The notes beneath the pieces were generated by a model, which was not told where the DNA came from, ran no database searches, and saw only the letters and a program-made list of their open reading frames with translations. Made by a program: the position numbers and the translations under genes. Of a stretch of DNA of 21,569 bases, positions 1 to 7,822 are shown in pieces (position 1 is the first letter of the stretch; each line of letters starts with the position of its first letter). Source of the DNA: a virus; IMG/VR virus record IMGVR_UViG_3300046369_000917, positions 1 to 21,569 of that record. One strand, written 5' to 3'.

Positions 1-256
1 ATTAGACGAAAATCATATTGGTCCGACTAACATAGCATTAAATAATCCAGAAGACTGCCATTTTTATATGGACAACATTGGTTACTTGCCTTGGGAACAA
101 GGACGAATTATAAAACTAAATTTATATAACTTGCATTGTGTATATAATTGGAGCAACGAAGATAGATATCATATTATTGCACACGGCCGACTAGGCGATG
201 GATGGAACAATCGTATAGAAGAAAGTTATCATCATTGGAGAAAAATTTATGTATAA
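1..256 (+). CDS. Aspartyl/asparaginyl beta-hydroxylase-like 2OG oxygenase, C-terminal part
   Basis: The reading frame is open at the left edge, so only about 84 C-terminal residues are present. They resemble the end of the aspartyl/asparaginyl beta-hydroxylase fold. A HIGPTNIAL segment corresponds to the strand that carries conserved basic residues in the family. It is followed by NLHCVYNWSNEDRYHII, where the His of LHCVYN fits the distal iron ligand and the Arg of EDRYH fits the 2-oxoglutarate carboxylate binder. The first HxD ligand pair would lie off the window. Known family members hydroxylate using Fe(II) and 2-oxoglutarate; the substrate here is unknown. The stop codon overlaps the next start by 8 bases, so the two genes are probably co-translated. 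A hydroxylase of the same type sits at the other end of the window (20545-21243). Confidence 0.6.
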   Translation, partial: LDENHIGPTNIALNNPEDCHFYMDNIGYLPWEQGRIIKLNLYNLHCVYNWSNEDRYHIIAHGRLGDGWNNRIEESYHHWRKIYV

Positions 257-1547
257 TATACAACATGCCGTTGTTGTACCTAAACATATAAAAGAAACAC
301 TAGACCGTGATTTATATCAAAGTTGGATGCTATACTATCAACGTGGACATTATGTAAAGCAAAGCACTAGCGAACATCCATTTGTTTTTGCTGAAACGGT
401 TGACGAAATACTTGCTATTATAAAAGATAAAGATACCGAATATTTAATATTAACATGGTTTGGTATGTATAGTTCAGACTTTTGGCATGTGCATGATCTT
501 TGTATAGACAATATTGAAAGTCACAGAACATTTGCACAAGACGAGTGGTCTGTTCTAAGTGACAATAATAAAAACACAATACAAATGGTAAATTTAAAAG
601 AGTGGAAAAAGCAAGGATGTCCTGCGTATGCCGACTTTAGTAAAAAATCTAAAACAATTAATAAGCGTATAGTAGAAAAATTACTAGATAGCAAGGCAAT
701 AGAAAATCCTAGAGCATGGAACGAAGAACTTTTACATTTCACCCAGCTACCTATTATACAAACCAATATTACTGATTTGCTTACAAAGCTAATAACTACA
801 CGAAATCCAAGACATGCTAACACGCACGATAAGGGCGTATTCTTCTTGTATAACACTGAAGCTATATGTACAGACAAAGAACGTCTAGGCACCGTACAGG
901 GCGCTATAAACACTGTTATAGGCCCTTGTAGCATGTTTAAAGCATTTATACTAGGAAGTAAGTATTTAAATGATGTTGACAATTATTTACACTTTGACAT
1001 ATTTGATCGAAACTTACAATGGAAAAAACTTATTACCGAAAACTGGAATGGTACAAAAAAAGGACTTATAAAAACATTAGAATTATGTCACGACGATGGC
1101 GACGGAGATTTTAGTTTTTGGAGTAACGGTAGTCAAAACATAATTGATAAACAATGGAATGTTTTAATTGAAGAGCTAGGTAGTGCAGAAAAGATTGAAG
1201 CAGCATGGAAAATATATCAAACAAAAAATCATGCATATGCATTAAGTAACATGTTGTTTGACGACACTGAAATTATTAATTGTTTAGAAAATTTTAATAT
1301 TACTGGTATATATCATGCTATAGGCGACATACCTGGATTTAGAAGTAATGCTTTACAGTTTGGATTGCAACAAATTAATAGTCTAACAAGAACACACCTT
1401 AAACGTGTTGCCAAAGTAAATCAAAATGTTTATGTAGATATAAAAGTTCCAGCGTCTGATTTACAGAAGTTTAAAAAGTATGATGAAATTATCGAAGATT
1501 TAGACAACGACTACGAAGAATTTTCTTTCGAACGATACTCAGAATAA
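249..1547 (+). CDS. Uncharacterised 432-residue protein, distant relative of the 9243-10604 product
   Basis: I do not recognise a defined family. The ATG at 249 follows GGAG (237-240) with 8-base spacing and overlaps the preceding stop by 8 bases. No signal peptide or membrane segment is evident. By eye it shares architecture with the protein at 9243-10604: an N-terminal alpha/beta part with EYLILTWFG (compare EHLVCIAKG), a middle FFLYNTEAI (compare FYVYNTDSN), and then a glycine-containing helix followed by a Trp-rich helical part (LQWKKLITENWNGTKKGLIKTL compare KQLYDTWDGKDYEKFIRSI). The N-terminal half vaguely recalls GT-A-type phage proteins, but no clear DxD nucleotide-sugar motif is seen there. 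The C-terminal 60 residues are charged. The last 37 bases overlap the end of the convergent radical SAM gene on the opposite strand. Function unknown. Confidence 0.85.
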   Translation: MYNIQHAVVVPKHIKETLDRDLYQSWMLYYQRGHYVKQSTSEHPFVFAETVDEILAIIKDKDTEYLILTWFGMYSSDFWHVHDLCIDNIESHRTFAQDEWSVLSDNNKNTIQMVNLKEWKKQGCPAYADFSKKSKTINKRIVEKLLDSKAIENPRAWNEELLHFTQLPIIQTNITDLLTKLITTRNPRHANTHDKGVFFLYNTEAICTDKERLGTVQGAINTVIGPCSMFKAFILGSKYLNDVDNYLHFDIFDRNLQWKKLITENWNGTKKGLIKTLELCHDDGDGDFSFWSNGSQNIIDKQWNVLIEELGSAEKIEAAWKIYQTKNHAYALSNMLFDDTEIINCLENFNITGIYHAIGDIPGFRSNALQFGLQQINSLTRTHLKRVAKVNQNVYVDIKVPASDLQKFKKYDEIIEDLDNDYEEFSFERYSE

Positions 1548-2752
1548 TTATCAAACAAGTTAGTGCCGTGATAGTTATCTAATGCGGCACTATAATCTAA
1601 AAACTGCTGCCATTTATCATTTCTATCTTCACTATTCATATAATTTAATGTATTAGTTGCAAACTTTTTGATTCTGTCAAGTTGTTTTTGTACATCAACC
1701 TTAACACTAACGTCTTGTATATATTCTTTTGCTTCATTATTGTACCATGCCCAAAATTCTTCCGTAATTTGGTGTTTTAATTCAGCAGGTAATAATTTTA
1801 TGTTTAGAGCTTCTGGATATTGTACTAGACTTGAATGAAAATATACATCTAAACTACAGAAATACTTAACAATATTAGTAAATCTTGTTATGTTGTATAA
1901 ATTTACTGTACACGTAGCACTGATATCAGTATTTGTCAGTGTATTATTTAATAATTTAATATTTTCTTCAACTTTATCTAAATTTCCTGCTGCTCTTACG
2001 TATTCGTAACAACTAGGATCGCCGTCTATACTTACTCGTAGCCATATTTTTTTAAAATTCTTCCATAAATCTAACACACTCTTGCCTTTGTATTCTAATA
2101 TGTTGAGATTTGTGTTGTAGCTTAGTCTAATATTTTTTGCATAAGGTTGCATGTCTTCTAAGAATTTGTAATGCTTACTATGATACAAAGGTTCACCGCC
2201 TGCAATCATTATTTCTTCTAAATTTGGTGCAAGCTCGTTTGCTATTTCGTCAACCATTTCCTGTGTTAGACTAACGTGTTTTACATCTTTTCTATATGTA
2301 CCGTACTCTACCATTTTATCTAGTAGAGCAGAATCACGTTTTACTGCCTGTTCCCATACGCTACTAAAATCTGGACTACAATGCCTACACATAAGATTAC
2401 AAATATTATCAAATCTTATTTCTACACTTCGTATATACTTCTCAGGAAAACTATAATCTTCGCTAATATTTTCTTTTACAAACTTTTCATCAACATAAGG
2501 AAAAGTTTGTGTGCATTGTTGACGAGTGCTTATACTACCGCTTTTTTCCATATCCCAACAACTACGACATCCAGTATTTTGAACACCATTAAGTAAATCT
2601 TTACGAACCTGCTTTATAGCATCATCATTCCATACTTCTTGTAATTTTTGTGTTCTGTAGTCACCAAGTTTATCTGGAAATCTCCAACAAGCACTTACTT
2701 TGCCTTCTTGTTTTATATTGAGATGTGTAAAGGGCATAGGACAAAAAGTCAT
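1511..2752 (-). CDS. Twitch-domain radical SAM protein (N-terminal twitch type)
   Basis: This 413-residue radical SAM enzyme carries an N-terminal twitch-like cysteine set: FCPMPF with C4, then C22, then C62 and C65 in a CRSC motif. These probably bind an auxiliary iron-sulfur cluster. The radical SAM core has CNLMCRHC (C118, C122, C125) for the 4Fe-4S cluster that cleaves S-adenosylmethionine, and AGGEPLY (185-188 GGEP) for SAM binding. The C-terminal part carries NIKLLPAEL, which recurs in its paralogues. Family knowledge: proteins of this layout are found in phages and their substrates are unknown. It is the last gene of the minus-strand run. Its start coincides with the preceding stop (1-base TAATG overlap), and its 3' end overlaps the convergent 249-1547 gene by 37 bases. 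Confidence 0.93.
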   Translation of the reverse strand: MTFCPMPFTHLNIKQEGKVSACWRFPDKLGDYRTQKLQEVWNDDAIKQVRKDLLNGVQNTGCRSCWDMEKSGSISTRQQCTQTFPYVDEKFVKENISEDYSFPEKYIRSVEIRFDNICNLMCRHCSPDFSSVWEQAVKRDSALLDKMVEYGTYRKDVKHVSLTQEMVDEIANELAPNLEEIMIAGGEPLYHSKHYKFLEDMQPYAKNIRLSYNTNLNILEYKGKSVLDLWKNFKKIWLRVSIDGDPSCYEYVRAAGNLDKVEENIKLLNNTLTNTDISATCTVNLYNITRFTNIVKYFCSLDVYFHSSLVQYPEALNIKLLPAELKHQITEEFWAWYNNEAKEYIQDVSVKVDVQKQLDRIKKFATNTLNYMNSEDRNDKWQQFLDYSAALDNYHGTNLFDNYSEYRSKENSS

Positions 2753-4113
2753 TACATTTTTCCTTTGTAATCTACATATGATTCAATCTGCTTCCACAAT
2801 TCAGGCAATGCATCTTGTAATTTTTGTTTACGTAATTTATCAAGGTCTGCACTAAATTCAACAAAGTCTTGTAAACTATTATTAGTTGGTTTGTTAAGAC
2901 TACTTATAATATGTTTTATCATGTATCTAAAGCGTACAAAGATTTCATATTCATCTAAATTATCAACTTGTTTTGATTGTTTTTTAATTATGTTTTCAAG
3001 TTTGGTAATTACGCCTTGTTTATCTGGCAACATTGTGCTAGTTAAGTATGCAGGAGTTTGTAACATTGTAGGACTAAATCTTGCTATCTCGTATATGTAA
3101 CTTACATCAGTACCTTGTTTATTTTTTCGAGTATTCTTTGAATACAAATCATTGTTTACAATAAATTTAGGTCCATAAATTTCTGTTTGTAAATTTTCCC
3201 ACCAATGCCACATATCAGGAAGTTGTAAAATATTATACAAACTAATAGTAGGTGAAAACACAATATCAAAATTTTCATGTTCTTTGGCTAAACTTAACCA
3301 TTTTTTTGCACTTTCTTCAACATCGCTCCATTTGCTAGGATATCTTATATAATCGTTTACATCTTCTAACCCATCTACACTTAAATATATCTGCACTAGT
3401 CCAAACTGTTTTAGTCTATCAATAATTTTAGCTTTAGGTACCCAACTACAATTAGTATAAATTTGTAGCATAATATTATCGGTATGTCCGCTTTCAATAA
3501 CTTTATCAATAAAAGGTATAAACGTAGGAACAATCATAGGCTCTCCGCCTGTCATTTTTATTAATTGTGTTTCTTTAAAATCATCAGCTGTAAAATCTAA
3601 ATTTATAATTTGAGGACGTTTACTAAAATCATATCTATCATCATAGTGTTTGCTAAGTTCTTTATCATCAGCATCCCACGTTGTACTTAAATCACTACTA
3701 CACATACGACATGCAAGATTGCAATATCGACCTGTAGTTAGTTCTAAATATTTAAAACTAAGTTCTTCGTTTACAGGTATTGGCCTAAATTCGTTTTGTT
3801 CGTTCCATGCATTATTAGCATTGAAGCGCATACTAAATTTATCGCCGGAGTCTTCTTTATCGCACTTATGACACCCTGGTATTTTTTTACCATCTAGCAT
3901 GTCTTGACGTAATTCACTCCAGAAGTCACTTTCCATTATTTCTTTAAATGACTTTTCTTTTACATTATATTGCGTCATAACAGGCTCGCCTTTGTCATTC
4001 CTGTAGGCAGCGTTCATATGGTCAAACCGACAACATGGTTTAGCTTGTCCGTTTGGTTTCAATTGCATATGAATCCACGGATATATACAAAAACTATTTT
4101 TTACTACTGTCAT
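2752..4113 (-). CDS. Twitch-domain radical SAM protein (N-terminal twitch type)
   Basis: A 453-residue paralogue of its downstream neighbour. N-terminal twitch cysteines are C9 (SFCIYPWIH), C27 and C28 (KPCCRF), then C81 and C84 (CHKC). The radical SAM cluster motif is CNLACRMC (C131, C135, C138) and the SAM-binding GGEP is at 189-192. The tail DLDKLRKQKLQDALPELWKQI matches a C-terminal pattern seen in the other twitch paralogues (LDK-R-x-x-x-L/F-x-D/E-A/V-x-P). The LNIxxLP signature of its paralogues is replaced by a looser STMLP, so it is a diverged copy. The ATG at 4113 lies inside the preceding gene (20-base overlap) with only a weak ribosome binding site, which suggests translational coupling. 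Reaction and substrate are unknown; a carbon-centred radical chemistry is expected from the family. Confidence 0.93.
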   Translation of the reverse strand: MTVVKNSFCIYPWIHMQLKPNGQAKPCCRFDHMNAAYRNDKGEPVMTQYNVKEKSFKEIMESDFWSELRQDMLDGKKIPGCHKCDKEDSGDKFSMRFNANNAWNEQNEFRPIPVNEELSFKYLELTTGRYCNLACRMCSSDLSTTWDADDKELSKHYDDRYDFSKRPQIINLDFTADDFKETQLIKMTGGEPMIVPTFIPFIDKVIESGHTDNIMLQIYTNCSWVPKAKIIDRLKQFGLVQIYLSVDGLEDVNDYIRYPSKWSDVEESAKKWLSLAKEHENFDIVFSPTISLYNILQLPDMWHWWENLQTEIYGPKFIVNNDLYSKNTRKNKQGTDVSYIYEIARFSPTMLQTPAYLTSTMLPDKQGVITKLENIIKKQSKQVDNLDEYEIFVRFRYMIKHIISSLNKPTNNSLQDFVEFSADLDKLRKQKLQDALPELWKQIESYVDYKGKM

Positions 4114-5134
4114 TTACATATACCGTTTTATTTTGAGTGTTCTTGCCGCATGTTCTTGCACATGTTAACAGTTTGCCTTCTGCTATACTTTTTAATTTAA
4201 ATCGTCTCTCAATATCATATAAATTTTCAATTGCTTCTTCAGGTGTAACTTTATGCAAATCAACTTTACTCATATCAAATTCTTGATTAAATTGATATGC
4301 TCCTGGACTATCGTGGTGCAATGTTCCTAAAAAACAACAAGGCATTAAATGACCTGTATGTGCTAAAAATAATTCTTTCCAATTTTGTATTTGACAATCA
4401 ATTTCTACATTATCAAACGGAGTAGGTTTATCTAATTTAAATTTAAATTGTGCAGGACCAGGAAAATGGTTTTGCTCACCAACATTTGGATGTCTATATT
4501 CAGGTGTTTCAGGAGGCTCTAAATCATACAAGCGATCACCGTCTTCCATAACTGCCCAGTTTTTATGTCCTCTAAACTTTTGTGTTACTTTGAGTCTAAA
4601 GTCCATACCTAAACTAGCAGCAAGTTCTTTTGCTTCTTCAACTTGATGTTCGTTGTGTTTAAAAACAATAAACGTCCACGCACCGTTGCCGCCTGCTTCT
4701 TGGAAAGCATTTACATTACGCCATACCTTATCCCAAACAACGCCACGTCTATATAAATGATTTGTATCTTCTAGTCCATCAAGTGCAAAATGTACTCTTG
4801 TATTCATTGCACCTAATTCTGCCCACCATTTTGCACTACGATATCCAGCGTTGGTATCTATTGCAACATCAACTTTATGTTTTTTAAACCACTTGACATA
4901 ATCTACTAAACTTTTATTTAGACAAGGATCTCCGTATACACCACTAAAGTATACATGATCTAAATTACCAGTTCGTTCTTCGGTAAAAAACTTATAAAAC
5001 ATTTCGTCTTCTAAGTCCATTGTATTAAGTCCTGGTTGTAAATATCCATCAGTGGTAAATCTACTGCACATAGGACATTTACTATTACATCTACCGCTGG
5101 CTTCTATATGTACACGTTTTAAATCAGGAACCAT
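4094..5134 (-). CDS. Radical SAM/SPASM-like protein
   Basis: The 346-residue protein starts almost directly with the radical SAM core: CNSKCPMC gives C16, C20 and C23. In the position of GGEP it has SGVYGDPCLN, a GDP-type variant shared with the 11617 paralogue. DGLEDTNHLYRR and KHNEHQVEEAKELA are conserved with the other two SPASM-like proteins here. The C-terminal part has C247, C266 and C267 (MPCCFLG), then C325 and C329 (CARTC), consistent with a SPASM- or twitch-type auxiliary cluster. SPASM proteins usually modify peptides or carbohydrates, but no substrate can be named. AAGGA about 7 bases upstream of the ATG supports the start. The gene begins on the last base of the preceding oxygenase gene (TAATG). 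Confidence 0.9.
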   Translation of the reverse strand: MVPDLKRVHIEASGRCNSKCPMCSRFTTDGYLQPGLNTMDLEDEMFYKFFTEERTGNLDHVYFSGVYGDPCLNKSLVDYVKWFKKHKVDVAIDTNAGYRSAKWWAELGAMNTRVHFALDGLEDTNHLYRRGVVWDKVWRNVNAFQEAGGNGAWTFIVFKHNEHQVEEAKELAASLGMDFRLKVTQKFRGHKNWAVMEDGDRLYDLEPPETPEYRHPNVGEQNHFPGPAQFKFKLDKPTPFDNVEIDCQIQNWKELFLAHTGHLMPCCFLGTLHHDSPGAYQFNQEFDMSKVDLHKVTPEEAIENLYDIERRFKLKSIAEGKLLTCARTCGKNTQNKTVYVNDSSKK

Positions 5135-5958
5135 TAAAGTTTCCTTGTTGTCATTAGGCTAAGTCCTGCTTTCATTGTTACTTTGTACTTAGGAAAGTCC
5201 ATGCCACTATGAGCTTGACATCGATCAAAGGCAATTAAACTTCCTCTATCCCAATTGTACATTGCTTCAAAATCAAATCCATCTAACCAGCGAGCTGGAA
5301 AATGACTTAGGTATTTTTCTCTTACTTCTGGATCAAACGATTTATTCCAATCAACTTCTTTTATACTACCGTCTTTATTGTAGCATGTTAAGTTATCATA
5401 ATTTCGAACTGTATAAAACACATCAGTATCATATTTACTATCACTTTTTGCAAAATTAGTACCATATTTTATAAATCTATTATCAAATAAACATGTGCCG
5501 CCGGGAGGATACTTGTCAGTACCCTTGTATGTTTTGTTGGTATGACCTACCCACAAAGGTATAATAATTTGTCTACCCGGTACTAGTCCGCGATCCATTA
5601 AATATTCTGGACGTCCTGTGTCAATGTGTAAATTGTAAGGACTTGCAGTCATGACAAAATTGCCTTCCCACATGCCTGTTTGCTCTAGCTCTGGTATATA
5701 CTTTTTCCATTTGTCAAAAAACTTATCTTCAATAGCAGCATTGTCGCTAAAGAAATGAAGTGTGCCAGTTTCTTTAACACGCATTTTATCATAACGTTTT
5801 AACATGTGTTCCTTGAGCCATTCTAGCTCATCTTCGTCCATAACGTCTTGTACTTGGAAACTATCGGTCCATGTTTCTTTCCATGCTGCATGGTACTCTT
5901 CTGGTACTTCAAAATCTATTTTTTCATTAGGGTCGGTGTCTAGTTTTGCTATACTCAT
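5134..5958 (-). CDS. 2OG-Fe(II) oxygenase-like protein
   Basis: A 274-residue protein with the layout of a non-haem Fe(II)/2-oxoglutarate oxygenase. NLHIDTGRP provides the HxD pair (H111, D113), RQIIIPLWV follows as the next core strand, and QAHSGMDFPKYKVTMKAGLSLM supplies the distal His (H250). A basic residue after it (K259 or K263) may bind 2-oxoglutarate. Such enzymes typically hydroxylate or desaturate a small molecule, sugar or side chain; the substrate is unknown. No secretion signal is present, so it is expected to act in the cytoplasm. It lies between an SDR-like gene (4-base overlap) and a SPASM-like radical SAM gene (1-base overlap), which fits a shared pathway. It is not obviously related to the hydroxylase-like genes at the window edges. 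Confidence 0.8.
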   Translation of the reverse strand: MSIAKLDTDPNEKIDFEVPEEYHAAWKETWTDSFQVQDVMDEDELEWLKEHMLKRYDKMRVKETGTLHFFSDNAAIEDKFFDKWKKYIPELEQTGMWEGNFVMTASPYNLHIDTGRPEYLMDRGLVPGRQIIIPLWVGHTNKTYKGTDKYPPGGTCLFDNRFIKYGTNFAKSDSKYDTDVFYTVRNYDNLTCYNKDGSIKEVDWNKSFDPEVREKYLSHFPARWLDGFDFEAMYNWDRGSLIAFDRCQAHSGMDFPKYKVTMKAGLSLMTTRKL

Positions 5959-6512
5959 TCTTCATTCCAATACTTGTCTTGCATAGGGTCTATACTTATT
6001 TCGTTAATTGCTAAACCCTTAGGTTGTTCTATAACCCACTTAATATATTCTGCTGCTGTGTCAATATCCATACATTGACGCTGGGGGTGTTTCATTGTAT
6101 TATTACTTAGCGTACCAAAACTAATATAAGTAATTTTTGGACTTACTCCCCATACACCGCTTATACCTAGTGTGTTACTATAATCTCTCAATGCCTTTTT
6201 TTCAGCATTGTATCGCCATGCTTTACCGTTTTTTACTCTGTCAGTTGTACTACCAATATTAATAATATGCGGACGATGTTTATGCTCTACGCACACTTTA
6301 TAAACTTCATCTAGTAAGTTTGTTTGATGAAATTTATAAAGAGCTGCACAGTTAATAAAAACATCATGATCAAGAACCATTTCGGCTAGTTTAACTTGAT
6401 CTGTTCTTAAACTTAAATCAAAGCCGGTGCTTTTACTACAATATTGAGCATATGGATATAATTTATATAACGCTGCTGCTACACCTTCGTTTATATTTCC
6501 TGTAATTATCAT
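5955..6512 (-). CDS. Short SDR-like (NAD(P)-binding) protein
   Basis: A 185-residue protein resembling a compact short-chain dehydrogenase/reductase or nucleotide-sugar epimerase relative. It starts with a strand and a TGNINEGVA turn, a degenerate form of the TGxxxGxG cofactor loop. NCAA at 54-57 matches the NNAG strand. The catalytic-type residues are S88 (IINIGST), Y101 and K105 (YNAEK), so the Ser-Tyr-xxx-Lys arrangement is intact. At 185 residues it is much shorter than the usual 250 or so, lacking most of the substrate-binding region. In this setting a role in altering a sugar or other small intermediate is plausible but unproven. It overlaps both neighbours by 4 bases (ATGA). The degenerate glycine loop leaves open an unusual cofactor or a non-catalytic role. 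Confidence 0.7.
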   Translation of the reverse strand: MIITGNINEGVAAALYKLYPYAQYCSKSTGFDLSLRTDQVKLAEMVLDHDVFINCAALYKFHQTNLLDEVYKVCVEHKHRPHIINIGSTTDRVKNGKAWRYNAEKKALRDYSNTLGISGVWGVSPKITYISFGTLSNNTMKHPQRQCMDIDTAAEYIKWVIEQPKGLAINEISIDPMQDKYWNEE

Positions 6513-7822
6513 ATGAACTCCGAAAAAATTGGTGCTGCATCTAACAAGTTTTCATTGCGTATCTTATCTAAGTCTTGTGTGTATTTTAAAAACTCGTTCC
6601 AGTGTGTATCATAATAACTATCACTAGTCATATACTTGACAATACTATTTTTTATATCTAATGCTTTATTAAAAGTATTTTCTGATAGATCTGCTTGTTC
6701 GCACCATTCAATAAATGACTCAAACTCATCAACTATACGTTGTTTCATTTCATCTGGTAACACTCTTATATTAAGATGCTTAGGATGGTGTGCTACATGA
6801 TTGGTAATTATAGGACGTTTTTTAGTACTATTAATTTTTTTAAAATTACTTTCTGTTAATTTCCATTTCATAAAATCAATCATATGATGCACGTTGTATG
6901 CTGTAACTGTAAATGCTAACCAACCCATTATATTAGGCGGGGTGTTATCTAGTATTTGTAAGTTTTTTAAGACCTTGTTCCATTTTGCAGGATGGCGTTG
7001 ATATTCAAGAACTGCACCCATGCCGTCAACACTTGCACCTACACGAACTTGTTTGAAACTTTCCCATAGTTTAACAACTCTAGGAGGTAGTGTGCTCATG
7101 TTTGTATTATATTCTACAATCATTTGCTTTGCACTTCCGTTTTCAATACAGCGTTCTAAAAAGTCGTAATGTCTTTCAATTAACAACGGTTCGCCACCAG
7201 CAAAATACACATGCTTAATATTTTGTGCATTTGCTTCAAGTTGTTCCCAAAATGGTTCGTAATTGGGCCAATCAAATTCAGTAGCACACAATTTATTACC
7301 AACTTGTTTAATTTCAATTTCGCCACTAGTATCTTTGAAAGTATTTTTACCTGTAAGTTTTATCCAATCATCGTACCATGCATCGCTGTCAGTAGGCCCA
7401 CACATTCTACACTTTAAGTTACAAAAATTACCAAAACGTAAATCATAATATTCAACAGGTGTTTCGTTTATATCAATACTACCGTCAAATTCAGTTTGCT
7501 GCATTGCTTTTTGTTTAGTAAACTTTGGCCAATTTTGTTGTTCGTATTGTCGTCTACTATTAAGTCCTGTTTCTTCTTCACTACGGCAACGTCCGCACTC
7601 TTCACTCCACTTGCCAGTAAGCATATTAGAACGTATAGTTTTCATAAAGTCGGCATTTCGAGCATCTTCTAAAACATCAACACCGGCGTTATATGCAGTG
7701 CCATCTTCTTTACGTATTACACCTTTGTTCTTTGTCACATTGGCTTGACAGCATACACGTATGTCGCCGTTTGCTCTTACTGCTTGGAATATCCAAGGAA
7801 TAGGACAAAATGTATCAGACAT
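6509..7822 (-). CDS. Twitch-domain radical SAM protein (N-terminal twitch type)
   Basis: A 437-residue member of the twitch radical SAM group. The N-terminal auxiliary cluster candidates are C6 (TFCPIPW), C24 and C25 (RVCCQA), then C76 and C79 (CGRC). The radical SAM motif CNLKCRMC gives C134, C138 and C141, and AGGEPLL places GGEP at 209-212. The C-terminal HLNIRVLPDEM and DLDKIRNENLLDAAP match the paralogue signatures. The next radical SAM gene upstream (7815-9215) is its closest companion by eye: both carry HHPKHLN/YHPPHLN and a FINK/FKKIN-type segment before it. It overlaps that gene by 8 bases and the SDR-like gene by 4. Its substrate is unknown. Confidence 0.93.
   Translation of the reverse strand: MSDTFCPIPWIFQAVRANGDIRVCCQANVTKNKGVIRKEDGTAYNAGVDVLEDARNADFMKTIRSNMLTGKWSEECGRCRSEEETGLNSRRQYEQQNWPKFTKQKAMQQTEFDGSIDINETPVEYYDLRFGNFCNLKCRMCGPTDSDAWYDDWIKLTGKNTFKDTSGEIEIKQVGNKLCATEFDWPNYEPFWEQLEANAQNIKHVYFAGGEPLLIERHYDFLERCIENGSAKQMIVEYNTNMSTLPPRVVKLWESFKQVRVGASVDGMGAVLEYQRHPAKWNKVLKNLQILDNTPPNIMGWLAFTVTAYNVHHMIDFMKWKLTESNFKKINSTKKRPIITNHVAHHPKHLNIRVLPDEMKQRIVDEFESFIEWCEQADLSENTFNKALDIKNSIVKYMTSDSYYDTHWNEFLKYTQDLDKIRNENLLDAAPIFSEFI

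Noticed and set aside
521-982. Open frame of 153 codons on the minus strand within the 249-1547 gene
   Set aside because: It lies wholly antisense to a well-supported gene, has no ribosome binding site context or recognisable motif, and its composition is that of a shadow frame.
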